From an uncultured Prevotella sp. (lineage in GTDB: Bacteria > Bacteroidota > Bacteroidia > Bacteroidales > Bacteroidaceae), in NCBI GenBank assembly GCA_900318625.1, contig ONLG01000006.1:27953-91952 (forward strand): a stretch of DNA of 64,000 bases, given 5' to 3'. The notes below the pieces were generated by a model. That model made no database searches. It saw only the letters and a list, made by a program, of their open reading frames with translations, and was not told the origin of the DNA. Below are positions 8,450-16,304 of the stretch, in pieces (the first letter of the stretch is position 1; each line of letters starts with the position of its first letter). Made by a program: the position numbers and the translations under genes.

Positions 8450-8995
8450 TTATTCAGCAGCGGCAGTTTCCTCAGCGGCCTCTTCAACCTTAGCCTCTAC
8501 TTCCTCAACGGGAGCTTCAGCGGGAGCCTCAGCCTCAGCCTTTGGAGCAGGAGCGTTCTCGGCAACAACCTTTACGGGAACTACTACCTCAACTTCCTTG
8601 TGGAAGTGAACCACAGCCTCGTAGTCGCCCAGGCGCTTAGCTTCGCCCATGGTGACAATCTTGCGCTCAACCTCGATGCCCTTTTCAGCGAGAGCCTCTA
8701 CCACCTGAGAAGCACCTACCGAGCCATAGAGCTGGCCGGTAACGGCAACCTTTGCAGGGATAACGAGCTCTACGCCCTCGAAAGCCTTAGCCTTGTCCTC
8801 GGCAGCAGCCTTCAGAGCAGCGAGCTTATGAGCCTGCTGGCGCATATTCTCGGCGAGAACCTTGCGTGCCGACGGCGAAGCGATAACGGCTTTGCCCTGG
8901 GGAATGAGATAGTTGCGGCCATAGCCCGACTTAACATTCACGATATCGTTCTTGTATCCAAGACCGATTATATCTTCCTTAAGTATCAATTCCAT
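8450..8995 (-). CDS. rplI: 50S ribosomal protein L9 with acidic tail
   Basis: Large-subunit protein that binds 23S rRNA near the L1 stalk. Residues 1-148 are ordinary L9, starting MELILKEDIIGLGYKNDIV with the usual connecting helix (ENMRQQAHKLAALKAAAEDK). The protein is 181 residues, about 30 more than usual; the extra C-terminus is a low-complexity Ala/Glu/Pro/Val stretch (from NAPAPKAEAE to EETAAAE). It is the last gene of the rpsF-rpsR-rplI operon, 18 nt after rpsR. Confidence 0.95.
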   Translation of the reverse strand: MELILKEDIIGLGYKNDIVNVKSGYGRNYLIPQGKAVIASPSARKVLAENMRQQAHKLAALKAAAEDKAKAFEGVELVIPAKVAVTGQLYGSVGASQVVEALAEKGIEVERKIVTMGEAKRLGDYEAVVHFHKEVEVVVPVKVVAENAPAPKAEAEAPAEAPVEEVEAKVEEAAEETAAAE

Positions 8996-9013
8996 TGTAT
9001 TTCCTCCTACTTT

Positions 9014-9283
9014 TTACTTCATCAAATCGGTTACGTATGGGAGCAATGCTATCTGGCGTGCGCGCTTCACAGCCTGAGCAACGCGGCGCTGATACTTCAG
9101 CGAGGTGCCGGTGATGCGACGGGGCAGGATCTTGCCTTGCTCGTTGAGGAACTTCTTGAGGAATTCGGGATCCTTGTAGTCGATATACTTGATGCCGCTC
9201 TTCTTGAAACGGCAATACTTCTTCTTCTTTGTATCAATAGAAGGAGCGGTCAAATAACGGATTTCTGATTTCTGTTCTGCCAT
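9014..9283 (-). CDS. rpsR: 30S ribosomal protein S18
   Basis: Small-subunit protein that pairs with S6 in the central platform. The 89-residue sequence has the S18 core ([39 protein letters not shown]) and the family's usual length. It sits between rpsF (3-nt gap) and rplI, the standard order. Confidence 0.97.
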   Translation of the reverse strand: MAEQKSEIRYLTAPSIDTKKKKYCRFKKSGIKYIDYKDPEFLKKFLNEQGKILPRRITGTSLKYQRRVAQAVKRARQIALLPYVTDLMK

Positions 9284-9286
9284 TGC

Positions 9287-9631
9287 TTATTCCTCCACTT
9301 TTTTGCCAAGCTTAGCCATGCGCTTCTCTGCGTATGCCTCTGCGTACTTGTCGAGTTTAACTGTCATGAAACGGATTACCTTCTCCTCGCGGCGATATGC
9401 CGTTTCGAGCTTGTCAACAACTGCCGGCTCAGCCTTGAACTGCAACAGATTGTAGAAGCCCGAAGTCTTCTTCTGGATCTGATAAGCCAACTTCTTCAGT
9501 CCCCAGGCCTCTTCGTTCACAATCTCTGCACCGTTGTCAGCAAGCAGAGTCTTGAACTTTGTGACCGTTTCCTTTGCCTGATCATCAGACAAAACGGGAG
9601 TCAAAATGAAAACGGTTTCGTATTGATTCAT
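9287..9631 (-). CDS. rpsF: 30S ribosomal protein S6
   Basis: Small-subunit platform protein, heterodimer partner of S18. I chose the ATG at 9631 ([18 protein letters not shown]), giving 114 residues and the normal S6 N-terminus; the open frame further upstream to 9691 is leader. The core includes [20 protein letters not shown]. First gene of the operon, behind a TACCTTTG promoter with an approximately 85-nt leader containing a tetraloop hairpin. Confidence 0.96.
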   Translation of the reverse strand: MNQYETVFILTPVLSDDQAKETVTKFKTLLADNGAEIVNEEAWGLKKLAYQIQKKTSGFYNLLQFKAEPAVVDKLETAYRREEKVIRFMTVKLDKYAEAYAEKRMAKLGKKVEE

Positions 9632-9683
9632 ACTACTACTTAAAAAATTAGAATTAAATAAAATGTTTATGCATTGCTGAAAA

Positions 9684-9700
9684 GGAGGCATCGCTGCCCC
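9684..9700 (-). promoter_or_regulatory. Hairpin in the rpsF leader
   Basis: On the minus strand GGGGCA-GCGA-TGCCTCC forms a stem closed by a GNRA tetraloop within the leader between promoter and rpsF start. rpsF leaders in many bacteria bind the S6:S18 complex; whether this hairpin is that element is inference. Confidence 0.35.
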
Positions 9701-9720
9701 ACCCTTCGCAAAATGCGGTG

Positions 9721-9728
9721 CAAAGGTA
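9721..9728 (-). promoter_or_regulatory. rpsF operon promoter -7 box
   Basis: TACCTTTG on the minus strand, an exact TAnnTTTG match, 89 nt before the rpsF ATG. Confidence 0.65.
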
Positions 9729-9933
9729 GCACTTTATTCTGACAGACTGATACTTACGACTTCGCATCAGACTAAGTTTTAAAGTTTATTAACTCTTTTT
9801 GCTAATTTTACTTGCTGCCTGTTTGCCACATATCAGCTTATTTGCGTTAACTTTGACTCCGTCGAAGTTACTGTCACTCGGCAATGCACGAAAAAAAACA
9901 AGCTCTTTTGCACGCTATTGCACTCGTTTTTCG

Positions 9934-9941
9934 TAACTTTG
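9934..9941 (+). promoter_or_regulatory. -7 box immediately before a small gene
   Basis: TAACTTTG, an exact consensus, ends 7 nt before the ATG at 9949. A start 5-8 nt downstream would give a leaderless or nearly leaderless message. No -33 element at ideal spacing. Confidence 0.5.
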
Positions 9942-9948
9942 CCTTCGT

Positions 9949-10140
9949 ATGAACGGCAATTCAAGACATGGACTGAAAACCGTCGCACAGTCGATGCTGG
10001 CGGTTGGGATAGCGGCAATGGGCATCGGCCTGATAGCCGGATGGACTTCACACAACTGGTTTACAATGGGTTGCGGAGGTCTCGTGATTGCCGGCGTGGT
10101 GCTCTACGTGAAAGCTCTGAAGAAGCAGAGCCGCTACTGA
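9949..10140 (+). CDS. Small membrane protein
   Basis: A 63-residue protein with hydrophobic segments around residues 15-29 and 38-53, glycine-rich (MLAVGIAAMGIGLIAGW, GGLVIAGVVLYVKALKK), basic at both ends, so probably an inner-membrane hairpin. No family recognised. Support for being real: an exact TAACTTTG box 7 nt upstream and a strong hairpin 32 nt after the stop. The whole frame is compact and isolated between the ribosomal operon and rprY. Confidence 0.65.
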   Translation: MNGNSRHGLKTVAQSMLAVGIAAMGIGLIAGWTSHNWFTMGCGGLVIAGVVLYVKALKKQSRY

Positions 10141-10171
10141 ACGGCCCAGAAAGCAAACCGAAAGGCACAAG

Positions 10172-10211
10172 AAAACCGGCGCAAAGGGACTGACTCCTTT
10201 TGCGCCGGTTT
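10172..10211. terminator. Bidirectional terminator hairpin
   Basis: AAACCGGCGCAAA pairs with TTTGCGCCGGTTT with a short loop. It serves the small membrane protein on plus and rprY on minus. Confidence 0.8.
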
Positions 10212-10235
10212 GTCGATGGCTGTCACGCCGGGCTG

Positions 10236-10934
10236 CTACTCTTCGTCTGGAGTGATGAGCTTGTAGCCCTTACCGTGGATATTGATGATTTCAATCTGGT
10301 CGTCGTCCTTGAGATGCTTGCGCAGCTTGGTGATGTAAACGTCCATGGAGCGGGCATTGAAGTAGTTGTCGTCGATCCAGATTGTCTTGAGTGCGAAGTC
10401 GCGCTGAAGTATCTCGTTGGCATGGCTGCACAGAAGCGCGAGCAGCTCGTTCTCCTTTGTGGTGAGCTTTGTTTGCTTGTCACCAATCACGAGGAGCTGT
10501 TTCTGGGTGTCGAAGGTGAAGCGGCCAATCTTGTAAACCGACGATTCCTTGTTCTTCTTGCCACGTACACGGCGCAGTATTGCCTCGATACGGAACACGA
10601 GTTCTTCCATAGAGAAAGGCTTGGTGATGTAGTCGTCGGCACCAATCTTGAACCCTTCGAGGATGTCTTCCTTGAGTTGCTTGGCCGTGAGGAATATTAT
10701 TGGGATCTCGGCATTGGCCTGACGTATCTCCTGGGCAAGCGTGAAGCCGTCTTTCTTGGGCATCATCACGTCGAGCACGCAGATATCGAACTTGGTCTTT
10801 AGGAAGGCTTTGTAGCCAGCATCGCCGTCGGGGCACAGTTCGGCCATGAATCCTTTGGCCTGAAGATACTCGCGAAGCAACATTCCGAGGTTCTCGTCGT
10901 CCTCGCACAACAGGATTTTCAGTTTGTCGTCCAT
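10236..10934 (-). CDS. rprY: OmpR-family response regulator RprY
   Basis: Transcription regulator of the RprX/RprY two-component system. The 232-residue protein has an N-terminal receiver (acidic EDD at 11-13, phospho-acceptor D55 in VLDVMMP, Lys in ITKPFS) and a C-terminal winged helix (KLTTKENELLALL, RSMDVYITKLRKHL). I chose the ATG at 10934 (MDDKLKILLCEDDENLGMLL); a GTG four codons upstream is possible. It follows rprX by 111 nt in the order known from Bacteroides fragilis. Confidence 0.93.
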   Translation of the reverse strand: MDDKLKILLCEDDENLGMLLREYLQAKGFMAELCPDGDAGYKAFLKTKFDICVLDVMMPKKDGFTLAQEIRQANAEIPIIFLTAKQLKEDILEGFKIGADDYITKPFSMEELVFRIEAILRRVRGKKNKESSVYKIGRFTFDTQKQLLVIGDKQTKLTTKENELLALLCSHANEILQRDFALKTIWIDDNYFNARSMDVYITKLRKHLKDDDQIEIINIHGKGYKLITPDEE

Positions 10935-11045
10935 AGTCTTTGTCACTCCCTCTGCACCGTCTGTGGCGCAGCTTCTGCCGTTTGTCGGGAGCTTGATGGC
11001 AGATTGGGGTTATCTGTTATATTTGTTCTGTTTGCTGATGTTGGG

Positions 11046-12602
11046 TCAGTCGTTGTCTCTAATGATAGGGAGCTTGATGGTGAAGCGCGTTCCCTTGCCC
11101 AGCTCGCTGTCTACGCGTATCTCGCCATCGTGCAACTCAATGATTTTCTTTACGTAAGCCAGTCCCAGACCGAAGCCTTTGGCATCGTGGCGGTTGCCGG
11201 TATGCACGCGATAGAACTTGTCAAAAATCTTCTTCAGGTTGTCGCGCTTGATGCCGAGGCCGGTGTCGCGTATGGAGAGGCACAGATGGTCGGCAGTGTT
11301 CCAGGTCTTTATGTAGATGTTGAGGGGCTCTTCGGGCTTGCGATACTTCACGGCATTGTCGAAAAGATTGTTGATCGCGTTCTGGAAGTGAACCTCGTCT
11401 ACATAGATTGCCGAGTCGACAGCCTCTATCTCGGTGTAGATCTTTCCGCCGGTGTGCTCCACTCGCAGGGTGAAAGTGTTGGCTATGGTCTCCACCATCT
11501 CGTTGAGGTCGAGCTGTCGCTTCTTGAACACGGCCTTCTTCTTGTCGAACATCGACATCTGAAGCACCTTCTCAACAAGGAAGCGCAGGCGCTTCGACTC
11601 GTCGTTGACAACCGTGCTGAGGTGGTTTATCATCTGGGGCGACTTCTCGATGCTGTTGTCTGCCATCATCTGTGCGGCAAGCGATATGCTGGCAATGGGC
11701 GTCTTGAGTTCGTGGGTCATGTTGTTGATAAAGTCGTTCTTTATCTCCGAGTAGCGTTTCTGGCGGAACACCGACACGATGGTGAAGATAAAGGTGAGCA
11801 GCAGTATCACTGTGAACGCCACGGAGGGTATCATGAAGCGCACCGAGGAGAAGATGTAGCTGTTCATGTCGGGGAAATGAACCTTCAGCACGCCCATCTT
11901 AGCCTGCGGGTCGTTGCGGAAGAGTACGGTGGCATAGGTGAACTCCTCGCCCTCGTCGCTGTAGTCGGGGCAGCGATAGACCTCGCGACCGTCCTGAGTA
12001 GACACCGTGAAGTGGTAGGGAATGTTGATTCCGTTGTTCATCATCTCGGCTTTCAGGTCCTGGTCGAGCAGCTTGAAGTTGATGCGCTCGCCCAACGGCT
12101 TGTTCGATGCGGAGTAGAGTATGTTGTAGACAACCTCATCGAGCATCGACTTCTGATAGATATAGCGGTTGCGCACAATCTCCTGCATCGACTTCTTTGT
12201 GGCCGATATGGAGTTCTTGTCGTTGCGCATGATCATCGCCTTGGGCGTTTGTGCGGGGCTGGCCTTGATTGTTTTCAGCTGGAAAGAAGAGTAGACATTG
12301 CCGAATTTGTCGGCAACGGAGTACTGATGCGACTGGCTTATGTTGCCCTGTGCATCGGTAATGGTCGAGTCTTTGCTGTAAGCCTTGCGCTCGGTTTCGT
12401 TGATGTCCTTCTCAAGATAGCGCAATGTCTCGTTGAGTTCAAGGTTACGGGAGGCCTGATACAGCGCGCGGTTGACCGACTCGTCGAACTGTTCCTTCTT
12501 CATCCGGGCCATCTCTTCGATGTATTTCAGCTGAAGGAAGAGCAATGCAAGGAACGAGAGTCCCATGATGGTTGCCACTGTCCAGATAGTTTTCTTCTTC
12601 AT
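11046..12602 (-). CDS. rprX: Sensor histidine kinase RprX
   Basis: Inner-membrane sensor kinase partner of RprY. The 518-residue protein has a first membrane segment at about residues 7-25, a large periplasmic part to about 250, a second membrane segment at about 253-279, the dimerisation/phospho-acceptor site MTHELKTPI (H297), and an ATPase domain with an N box (NAINNLFDNAVKYRK) and G boxes (IRDTGLGIK, GFGLGLAYV). Start at ATG 12602 gives the normal short cytoplasmic N-terminus. A TATCTTTG box lies at 12627-12634, about 24 nt upstream. Confidence 0.93.
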   Translation of the reverse strand: MKKKTIWTVATIMGLSFLALLFLQLKYIEEMARMKKEQFDESVNRALYQASRNLELNETLRYLEKDINETERKAYSKDSTITDAQGNISQSHQYSVADKFGNVYSSFQLKTIKASPAQTPKAMIMRNDKNSISATKKSMQEIVRNRYIYQKSMLDEVVYNILYSASNKPLGERINFKLLDQDLKAEMMNNGINIPYHFTVSTQDGREVYRCPDYSDEGEEFTYATVLFRNDPQAKMGVLKVHFPDMNSYIFSSVRFMIPSVAFTVILLLTFIFTIVSVFRQKRYSEIKNDFINNMTHELKTPIASISLAAQMMADNSIEKSPQMINHLSTVVNDESKRLRFLVEKVLQMSMFDKKKAVFKKRQLDLNEMVETIANTFTLRVEHTGGKIYTEIEAVDSAIYVDEVHFQNAINNLFDNAVKYRKPEEPLNIYIKTWNTADHLCLSIRDTGLGIKRDNLKKIFDKFYRVHTGNRHDAKGFGLGLAYVKKIIELHDGEIRVDSELGKGTRFTIKLPIIRDND

Positions 12603-12626
12603 TGTCGTTGCGAAAATAATCTGTCG

Positions 12627-12634
12627 CAAAGATA
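12627..12634 (-). promoter_or_regulatory. rprX promoter -7 box
   Basis: TATCTTTG on the minus strand, exact TAnnTTTG, 24 nt before the rprX ATG. Confidence 0.6.
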
Positions 12635-12783
12635 CAAGGCTATATTAAAACGTTAACAACTAAAAGTTAAATTATTGATTGATATTTAACTAAATTAACA
12701 TAATTACCGCTTTTAATACCGATAATCGTCTTTTCACAGATTCATACTGTAGCTCCTGTAGCAAAATAAACGTAAAAAAATTT

Positions 12784-12813
12784 TTTGTGAAGACACATTT
12801 CTTTGTATCTTTG
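12784..12813 (+). promoter_or_regulatory. Promoter of the small membrane protein gene at 12925
   Basis: TTTG at 12784-12787, 18-nt spacer, TATCTTTG at 12806-12813. Leader of roughly 105 nt. Confidence 0.7.
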
Positions 12814-12924
12814 TTGGCATAGACGACTTGCCAGGACACTGCTGCATATACCTTATTTATAAATAAAGAGCTTTAAGAACAGAGTATAAACTAATTATTT
12901 TCAACATTAAAACAAGCAAAAACT

Positions 12925-13341
12925 ATGGAAAATCAAAATCAACAGAGCTTCGAGCAGAAGTTCAATGCAGCCACAAACACAGCTGACACAACCTCAGAGT
13001 TCGACCCGAACGACATCAACCAGAATAAGATTATGGCCATTCTTGCCTATTTCGGCATACTGGTGGTCATCCCAATCTTTGCGGCTAAGGAATCGAAGTT
13101 TGCCCGCTTCCATGCCAACCAAGGCTTGGTGCTCTTCATCGCGTCGGTTGCTTACTGGATTATGCTGGAAATCATCAAGTCGATTATCGTTTCCATCAGT
13201 ACGGGACTGCTGCTCATTACCACTATCCTGGGGCTTACATACTTGGTGTTTATGGTATTGGGCATCATGGGAATTGTCAACGCAGCAACCGGCAAGGCCA
13301 AGGAGCTGCCCATCATCGGCAAATTCAGCCTGCTGAAATAG
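12925..13341 (+). CDS. DUF4870-like small membrane protein
   Basis: A 138-residue protein. Residues 1-35 are polar and Gln/Asn/Thr-rich, followed by NQNKIMAILAYFGILVVIP, then ESKFARFHANQGLVLF, a loop typical of DUF4870/Tic20-like membrane proteins, and two further hydrophobic segments (about 75-95 and 98-120). Probably three to four membrane helices in the inner membrane. No catalytic residues; function unknown. Own promoter and terminator, so monocistronic. Confidence 0.75.
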   Translation: MENQNQQSFEQKFNAATNTADTTSEFDPNDINQNKIMAILAYFGILVVIPIFAAKESKFARFHANQGLVLFIASVAYWIMLEIIKSIIVSISTGLLLITTILGLTYLVFMVLGIMGIVNAATGKAKELPIIGKFSLLK

Positions 13342-13370
13342 GCTTGCTATCTGCCTTCAGCACGCTACAA

Positions 13371-13405
13371 CAAAGGGGAAGACCACAAAAACGGCCTTCC
13401 CCTTT
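13371..13405. terminator. Bidirectional terminator hairpin
   Basis: CAAAGGGGAAG pairs with CTTCCCCTTTG around a short loop, between the convergent DUF4870-like gene and nhaD. Confidence 0.8.
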
Positions 13406-13426
13406 GCTCTATATTGGAGATTGTTC

Positions 13427-14770
13427 TTAGAAAAGATACGTGCGGATTATCCAGTAGCTGATGATACCGAGAATGTAACCAACGAAAGCTACCCATGTTA
13501 TCTTCTTCATATACCAGCCGAAGGTGATCTTCTCAAGACCCATCACAACCACTCCGGCGGCAGAGCCGATGATGAGCATTGAGCCTCCGACACCGGCACA
13601 GTAGGCCAGCAGCTGCCAGAAAATGCCATCAACAGCCATATCTCCGATAGCTGCGACGGGATACATACCCATGCAACCAGCTACCAGAGGCACGTTGTCG
13701 ACAATACTCGACAGCACTCCGATGATACCTGTCACCAAGTAATGGTTGCCCTCGAAAGCCACGTCAAGTCCCTTGCCAAGAGCTGTCAGCACGCCGATGG
13801 TCTCAAGACAAGCCACAGCCATGAGTATTCCGAGGAAGAAAAGGATTGTTGACATATCGATGCGAGAGAGCATATTGGTCACGCGCTTTTGCATGGCGCC
13901 CTTCTCTTCTTTCTCTTTCAGGTTGCCATAGAATATCTCCGTCACTGTCCAGAGTATACCGAGGACGAGCAAGATGCCTACAAAGGGAGGCAAGTGGGTT
14001 ATCGACTTGAAGATTGGCACGAAGATAAGACCTCCCACTCCGAGGAAGAATATCACCTTGCGCTGGCGTTCAGTAAGCAAGCTGGCCTGCACAGTCTGGG
14101 CTTGTTTGGCAGTGAAGGTGAGCTCACCCTTGAGCTGCAACGACAATATCCATGCCGGAACAACCATAGAAATGAGCGAAGGAATGAAGATTTCCGTTAT
14201 CACTCCCGCTGCCGTTACCAAGCCTTTGTTCCAGAGCATGATAGTGGTGACATCGCCAATGGGCGAGAAGGCACCACCCGAATTGGCTGCAATAACCACA
14301 AGAGCAGCATAGATAAGACGGTCGTTCTTGTCACTCACCAGCTTGCGAAGTATCATGATCATCACGATAGAGGTGGTGAGGTTGTCAAGGATGGCAGAAA
14401 GGATGAATGTCATAAAGGCTATTCGCCACAGCAAAGCCTTCTTGCTTTTTGTCTGCAAGGTGTCGCGGACAAAGTTGAAACCGCCATTCTGGTCGACAAG
14501 CTCTACGATTGTCATGGCTCCCATCAGGAAGAACAGCGTCGTTGACGTGCTTCCCAGATGCTTCTCAATCACTTCGCTCACGGCAAGAGCGGTCTGGTCG
14601 CCTATGGCAGTGGAAATGTACTGGCCTGGATCAATCATAAAGAGAGTCCAGCAACCTACAAACATCAGCAAGGCTATGGCTGCCTTGTTCACTTTCGTCA
14701 CGCTTTCGAGAGCTATACAGGCATAGCCCAGGACAAACACGACGATGATTGCAATTGTTAATGTAGTCAT
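13427..14770 (-). CDS. nhaD: Na+/H+ antiporter, NhaD type
   Basis: Inner-membrane antiporter exporting Na+ (or Li+) in exchange for H+. The 447-residue protein has about 12 hydrophobic segments and the NhaD/ion-transporter features SAILDNLTTSIVMIMILRK, NSGGAFSPIGDVTTIMLW and SSIVDNVPLVAG, with conserved intramembrane Asp residues. Length fits the family. Monocistronic, with a canonical promoter at 14813-14842 divergent from the ECF sigma operon and a shared terminator downstream. Confidence 0.93.
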   Translation of the reverse strand: MTTLTIAIIVVFVLGYACIALESVTKVNKAAIALLMFVGCWTLFMIDPGQYISTAIGDQTALAVSEVIEKHLGSTSTTLFFLMGAMTIVELVDQNGGFNFVRDTLQTKSKKALLWRIAFMTFILSAILDNLTTSIVMIMILRKLVSDKNDRLIYAALVVIAANSGGAFSPIGDVTTIMLWNKGLVTAAGVITEIFIPSLISMVVPAWILSLQLKGELTFTAKQAQTVQASLLTERQRKVIFFLGVGGLIFVPIFKSITHLPPFVGILLVLGILWTVTEIFYGNLKEKEEKGAMQKRVTNMLSRIDMSTILFFLGILMAVACLETIGVLTALGKGLDVAFEGNHYLVTGIIGVLSSIVDNVPLVAGCMGMYPVAAIGDMAVDGIFWQLLAYCAGVGGSMLIIGSAAGVVVMGLEKITFGWYMKKITWVAFVGYILGIISYWIIRTYLF

Positions 14771-14812
14771 GTATTGAATTGATTTATAACTGAAAATTCA
14801 ATATTCACGCTG

Positions 14813-14842
14813 CAAAGTTACGTAAAAACGAGGGCAATGCAA
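14813..14842 (-). promoter_or_regulatory. nhaD promoter
   Basis: On the minus strand: TTG (14840-14842), 19-nt spacer, TAACTTTG (14813-14820). Leader about 40 nt. Confidence 0.7.
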
Positions 14843-14860
14843 TGAAAAAAGACTTGCTTT

Positions 14861-14891
14861 TTTGCGTGTCTGAATATTCATTCTAACTTTG
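14861..14891 (+). promoter_or_regulatory. Promoter of the ECF sigma operon
   Basis: TTTG at 14861-14864, 19-nt spacer, TAACTTTG at 14884-14891: a housekeeping-type promoter, so the operon is not obviously controlled only by its own sigma factor. Confidence 0.7.
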
Positions 14892-14959
14892 CAGCGACTC
14901 AATTATTCAACATTTCGGCTGTTACGTTTCACACTTTCATTCGTATCATTAGTAAAGTC

Positions 14960-15430
14960 ATGGAACAAGATTTACTAACGACAGCGTATTTGGACTTGCA
15001 CGACAAGCTGCACCACATTGCACTGAGTTATCTCAGAAACGATGAGGACGCTAAAGATGCACTTCAAGACACATGGTTGAAACTCAGAAACAAGACCACT
15101 GTTGAGTCAAAAGACGAGGCAAGGAACAAACTTATCGCCGTGCTGCGCAACGTTTGCATCGACCGACTGCGCAAGACGAAAGAAATGCCAATCGACGCGA
15201 TACGCCGTTCGCGTATTCCGAGCTCAGAAGAAACAGAGTTCGACTTTGCAGAGCATCTGAAAGAAGGACTTACCCAACTTCAACAGAGCATCTTCAACCT
15301 CGTGACCCACGACGGAATGGAGTACAAGGACATTGCCAGCCAACTCTCGATGAGCATTGAAGCCGTGCGGATGAACATGAGCCGCGCACGAAAGAGAATA
15401 CTTGAAAACTATAAAAGGATGAACCAATGA
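14960..15430 (+). CDS. ECF-type RNA polymerase sigma factor
   Basis: A 156-residue alternative sigma factor with region 2 (LDLHDKLHHIALSYLRNDED, DALQDTWLKL) and region 4 (IFNLVTHDGMEYKDIASQL, MSIEAVRMNMSRARKRI). It directs transcription of a regulon that cannot be read from the sequence. First gene of a tight four-gene operon; its stop overlaps the next start (ATGA at 15427). Family certain, subgroup not assigned. Confidence 0.92.
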   Translation: MEQDLLTTAYLDLHDKLHHIALSYLRNDEDAKDALQDTWLKLRNKTTVESKDEARNKLIAVLRNVCIDRLRKTKEMPIDAIRRSRIPSSEETEFDFAEHLKEGLTQLQQSIFNLVTHDGMEYKDIASQLSMSIEAVRMNMSRARKRILENYKRMNQ

Positions 15431-15906
15431 AACAATCTACCAACCATCTAACCGCCCAGGAGACCGAAAGGCTCTGCCGAGAATATATAGACTGCCAGCT
15501 GTCGATGCTCGAAGAAGCCGAGCTGGAATACGTGCTGCGCATGACGGACTTCGAGTCGCCAATCATCAACGACGTAAAAACAATCATGGGAATATCGAAG
15601 GCTGTGAGATTTCCCGTCAGCACCAAACAGCCACAACGCCACAAGACTAAGATACGGCGCCTTGCAGCTGCCGCCAGCATCGCCGTGCTGCTCGTGGCAG
15701 GTGTGGCAGTTATGAAGAAAAGCCTCAACAAAGACAACACCGAGTGCATTGCCTACTCCGCAGGCAGGCAGGTCAGTACAGAAAAGGCTCGTCAGATTGC
15801 CGAAGCTGATGTCCAAAGGATGGCTCAGTTCATAAAGACTGTTGCCTCGCAAAGGGCTGACGAAGAAGCAAAAGTAGAGAAATTCATTAAAACAATACAG
15901 AGATGA
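15427..15906 (+). CDS. Putative single-pass anti-sigma factor
   Basis: A 159-residue protein overlapping the ECF sigma gene by 4 nt. It has an N-terminal cytoplasmic part of about 75 residues, a basic patch (QPQRHKTKIRRL), one membrane helix (LAAAASIAVLLVAGVAVM, about residues 77-95) and a short periplasmic C-terminus. That layout and its position directly behind the sigma gene fit an anti-sigma factor. It lacks a FecR-type periplasmic domain and I see no zinc-binding HxxxCxxC motif, so the assignment rests on context and topology. Confidence 0.6.
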   Translation: MKQSTNHLTAQETERLCREYIDCQLSMLEEAELEYVLRMTDFESPIINDVKTIMGISKAVRFPVSTKQPQRHKTKIRRLAAAASIAVLLVAGVAVMKKSLNKDNTECIAYSAGRQVSTEKARQIAEADVQRMAQFIKTVASQRADEEAKVEKFIKTIQR

Positions 15907-16286
15907 AACGCCTGATAATTATTATAATGTGTATCGCCAATGCGGTTTTGCTCAGCGCAAAGCCTGCCAGACTTAACGTTGAAAAGCTTTTCGACGGACG
16001 ATACAACAGCAACGTGAGTGTTACCATATCCATTTACAAGAACAATGGCAACTATTACCGCGGTCTGACGGTAAAGAACAATCCCGGGATAATAAAGGCC
16101 ATAGCCAGAGAAATAGCAAAAGACAAGCCACGGGCCACTGTCTATTCCGAGCATAAGGGCAGCGACGGACAGTACACTGCCATGCATATAGTCAACAACG
16201 GGGAGACTATCTACATCGGATTACAGCTCGACAACTCTGGAGGCGGCTTCTTCTTTATCCAAGGAAAGGAAAAAGCATTCAAATAA
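15903..16286 (+). CDS. Small secreted protein in the ECF operon
   Basis: A 127-residue protein with a signal peptide (MKRLIIIIMCIANAVLLSAK). The mature part reads NVEKLFDGRYNSNVSVTISI then YRGLTVKNNP and ends with a glycine-rich strand (LDNSGGGFFFIQGKEK). I recognise it only as a type found beside Bacteroidetes ECF sigma genes, possibly DUF6108. It overlaps the putative anti-sigma gene by 4 nt, so translation is probably coupled. Likely periplasmic or lipid-independent surface protein; function unknown. Confidence 0.68.
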   Translation: MKRLIIIIMCIANAVLLSAKPARLNVEKLFDGRYNSNVSVTISIYKNNGNYYRGLTVKNNPGIIKAIAREIAKDKPRATVYSEHKGSDGQYTAMHIVNNGETIYIGLQLDNSGGGFFFIQGKEKAFK

Positions 16287-16304
16287 CTAACCAAAACCTA
16301 CATC

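Larger units (their letters stand above)
12603..12924. other. Divergent intergenic region
   Basis: A+T-rich region between rprX and the DUF4870-like gene with a promoter in each direction (12627-12634 minus, 12784-12813 plus). Near 12750 is CTGTAGCTCCTGTAGCAA, a short stretch resembling modules of the 7878/39371 repeat. No gene seen. Confidence 0.55.

Noticed and set aside
11004-12656. 550-residue plus-strand open frame opposite rprX
   Set aside because: No domain, runs across the rprX-rprY spacer, and the minus strand holds a complete histidine kinase.
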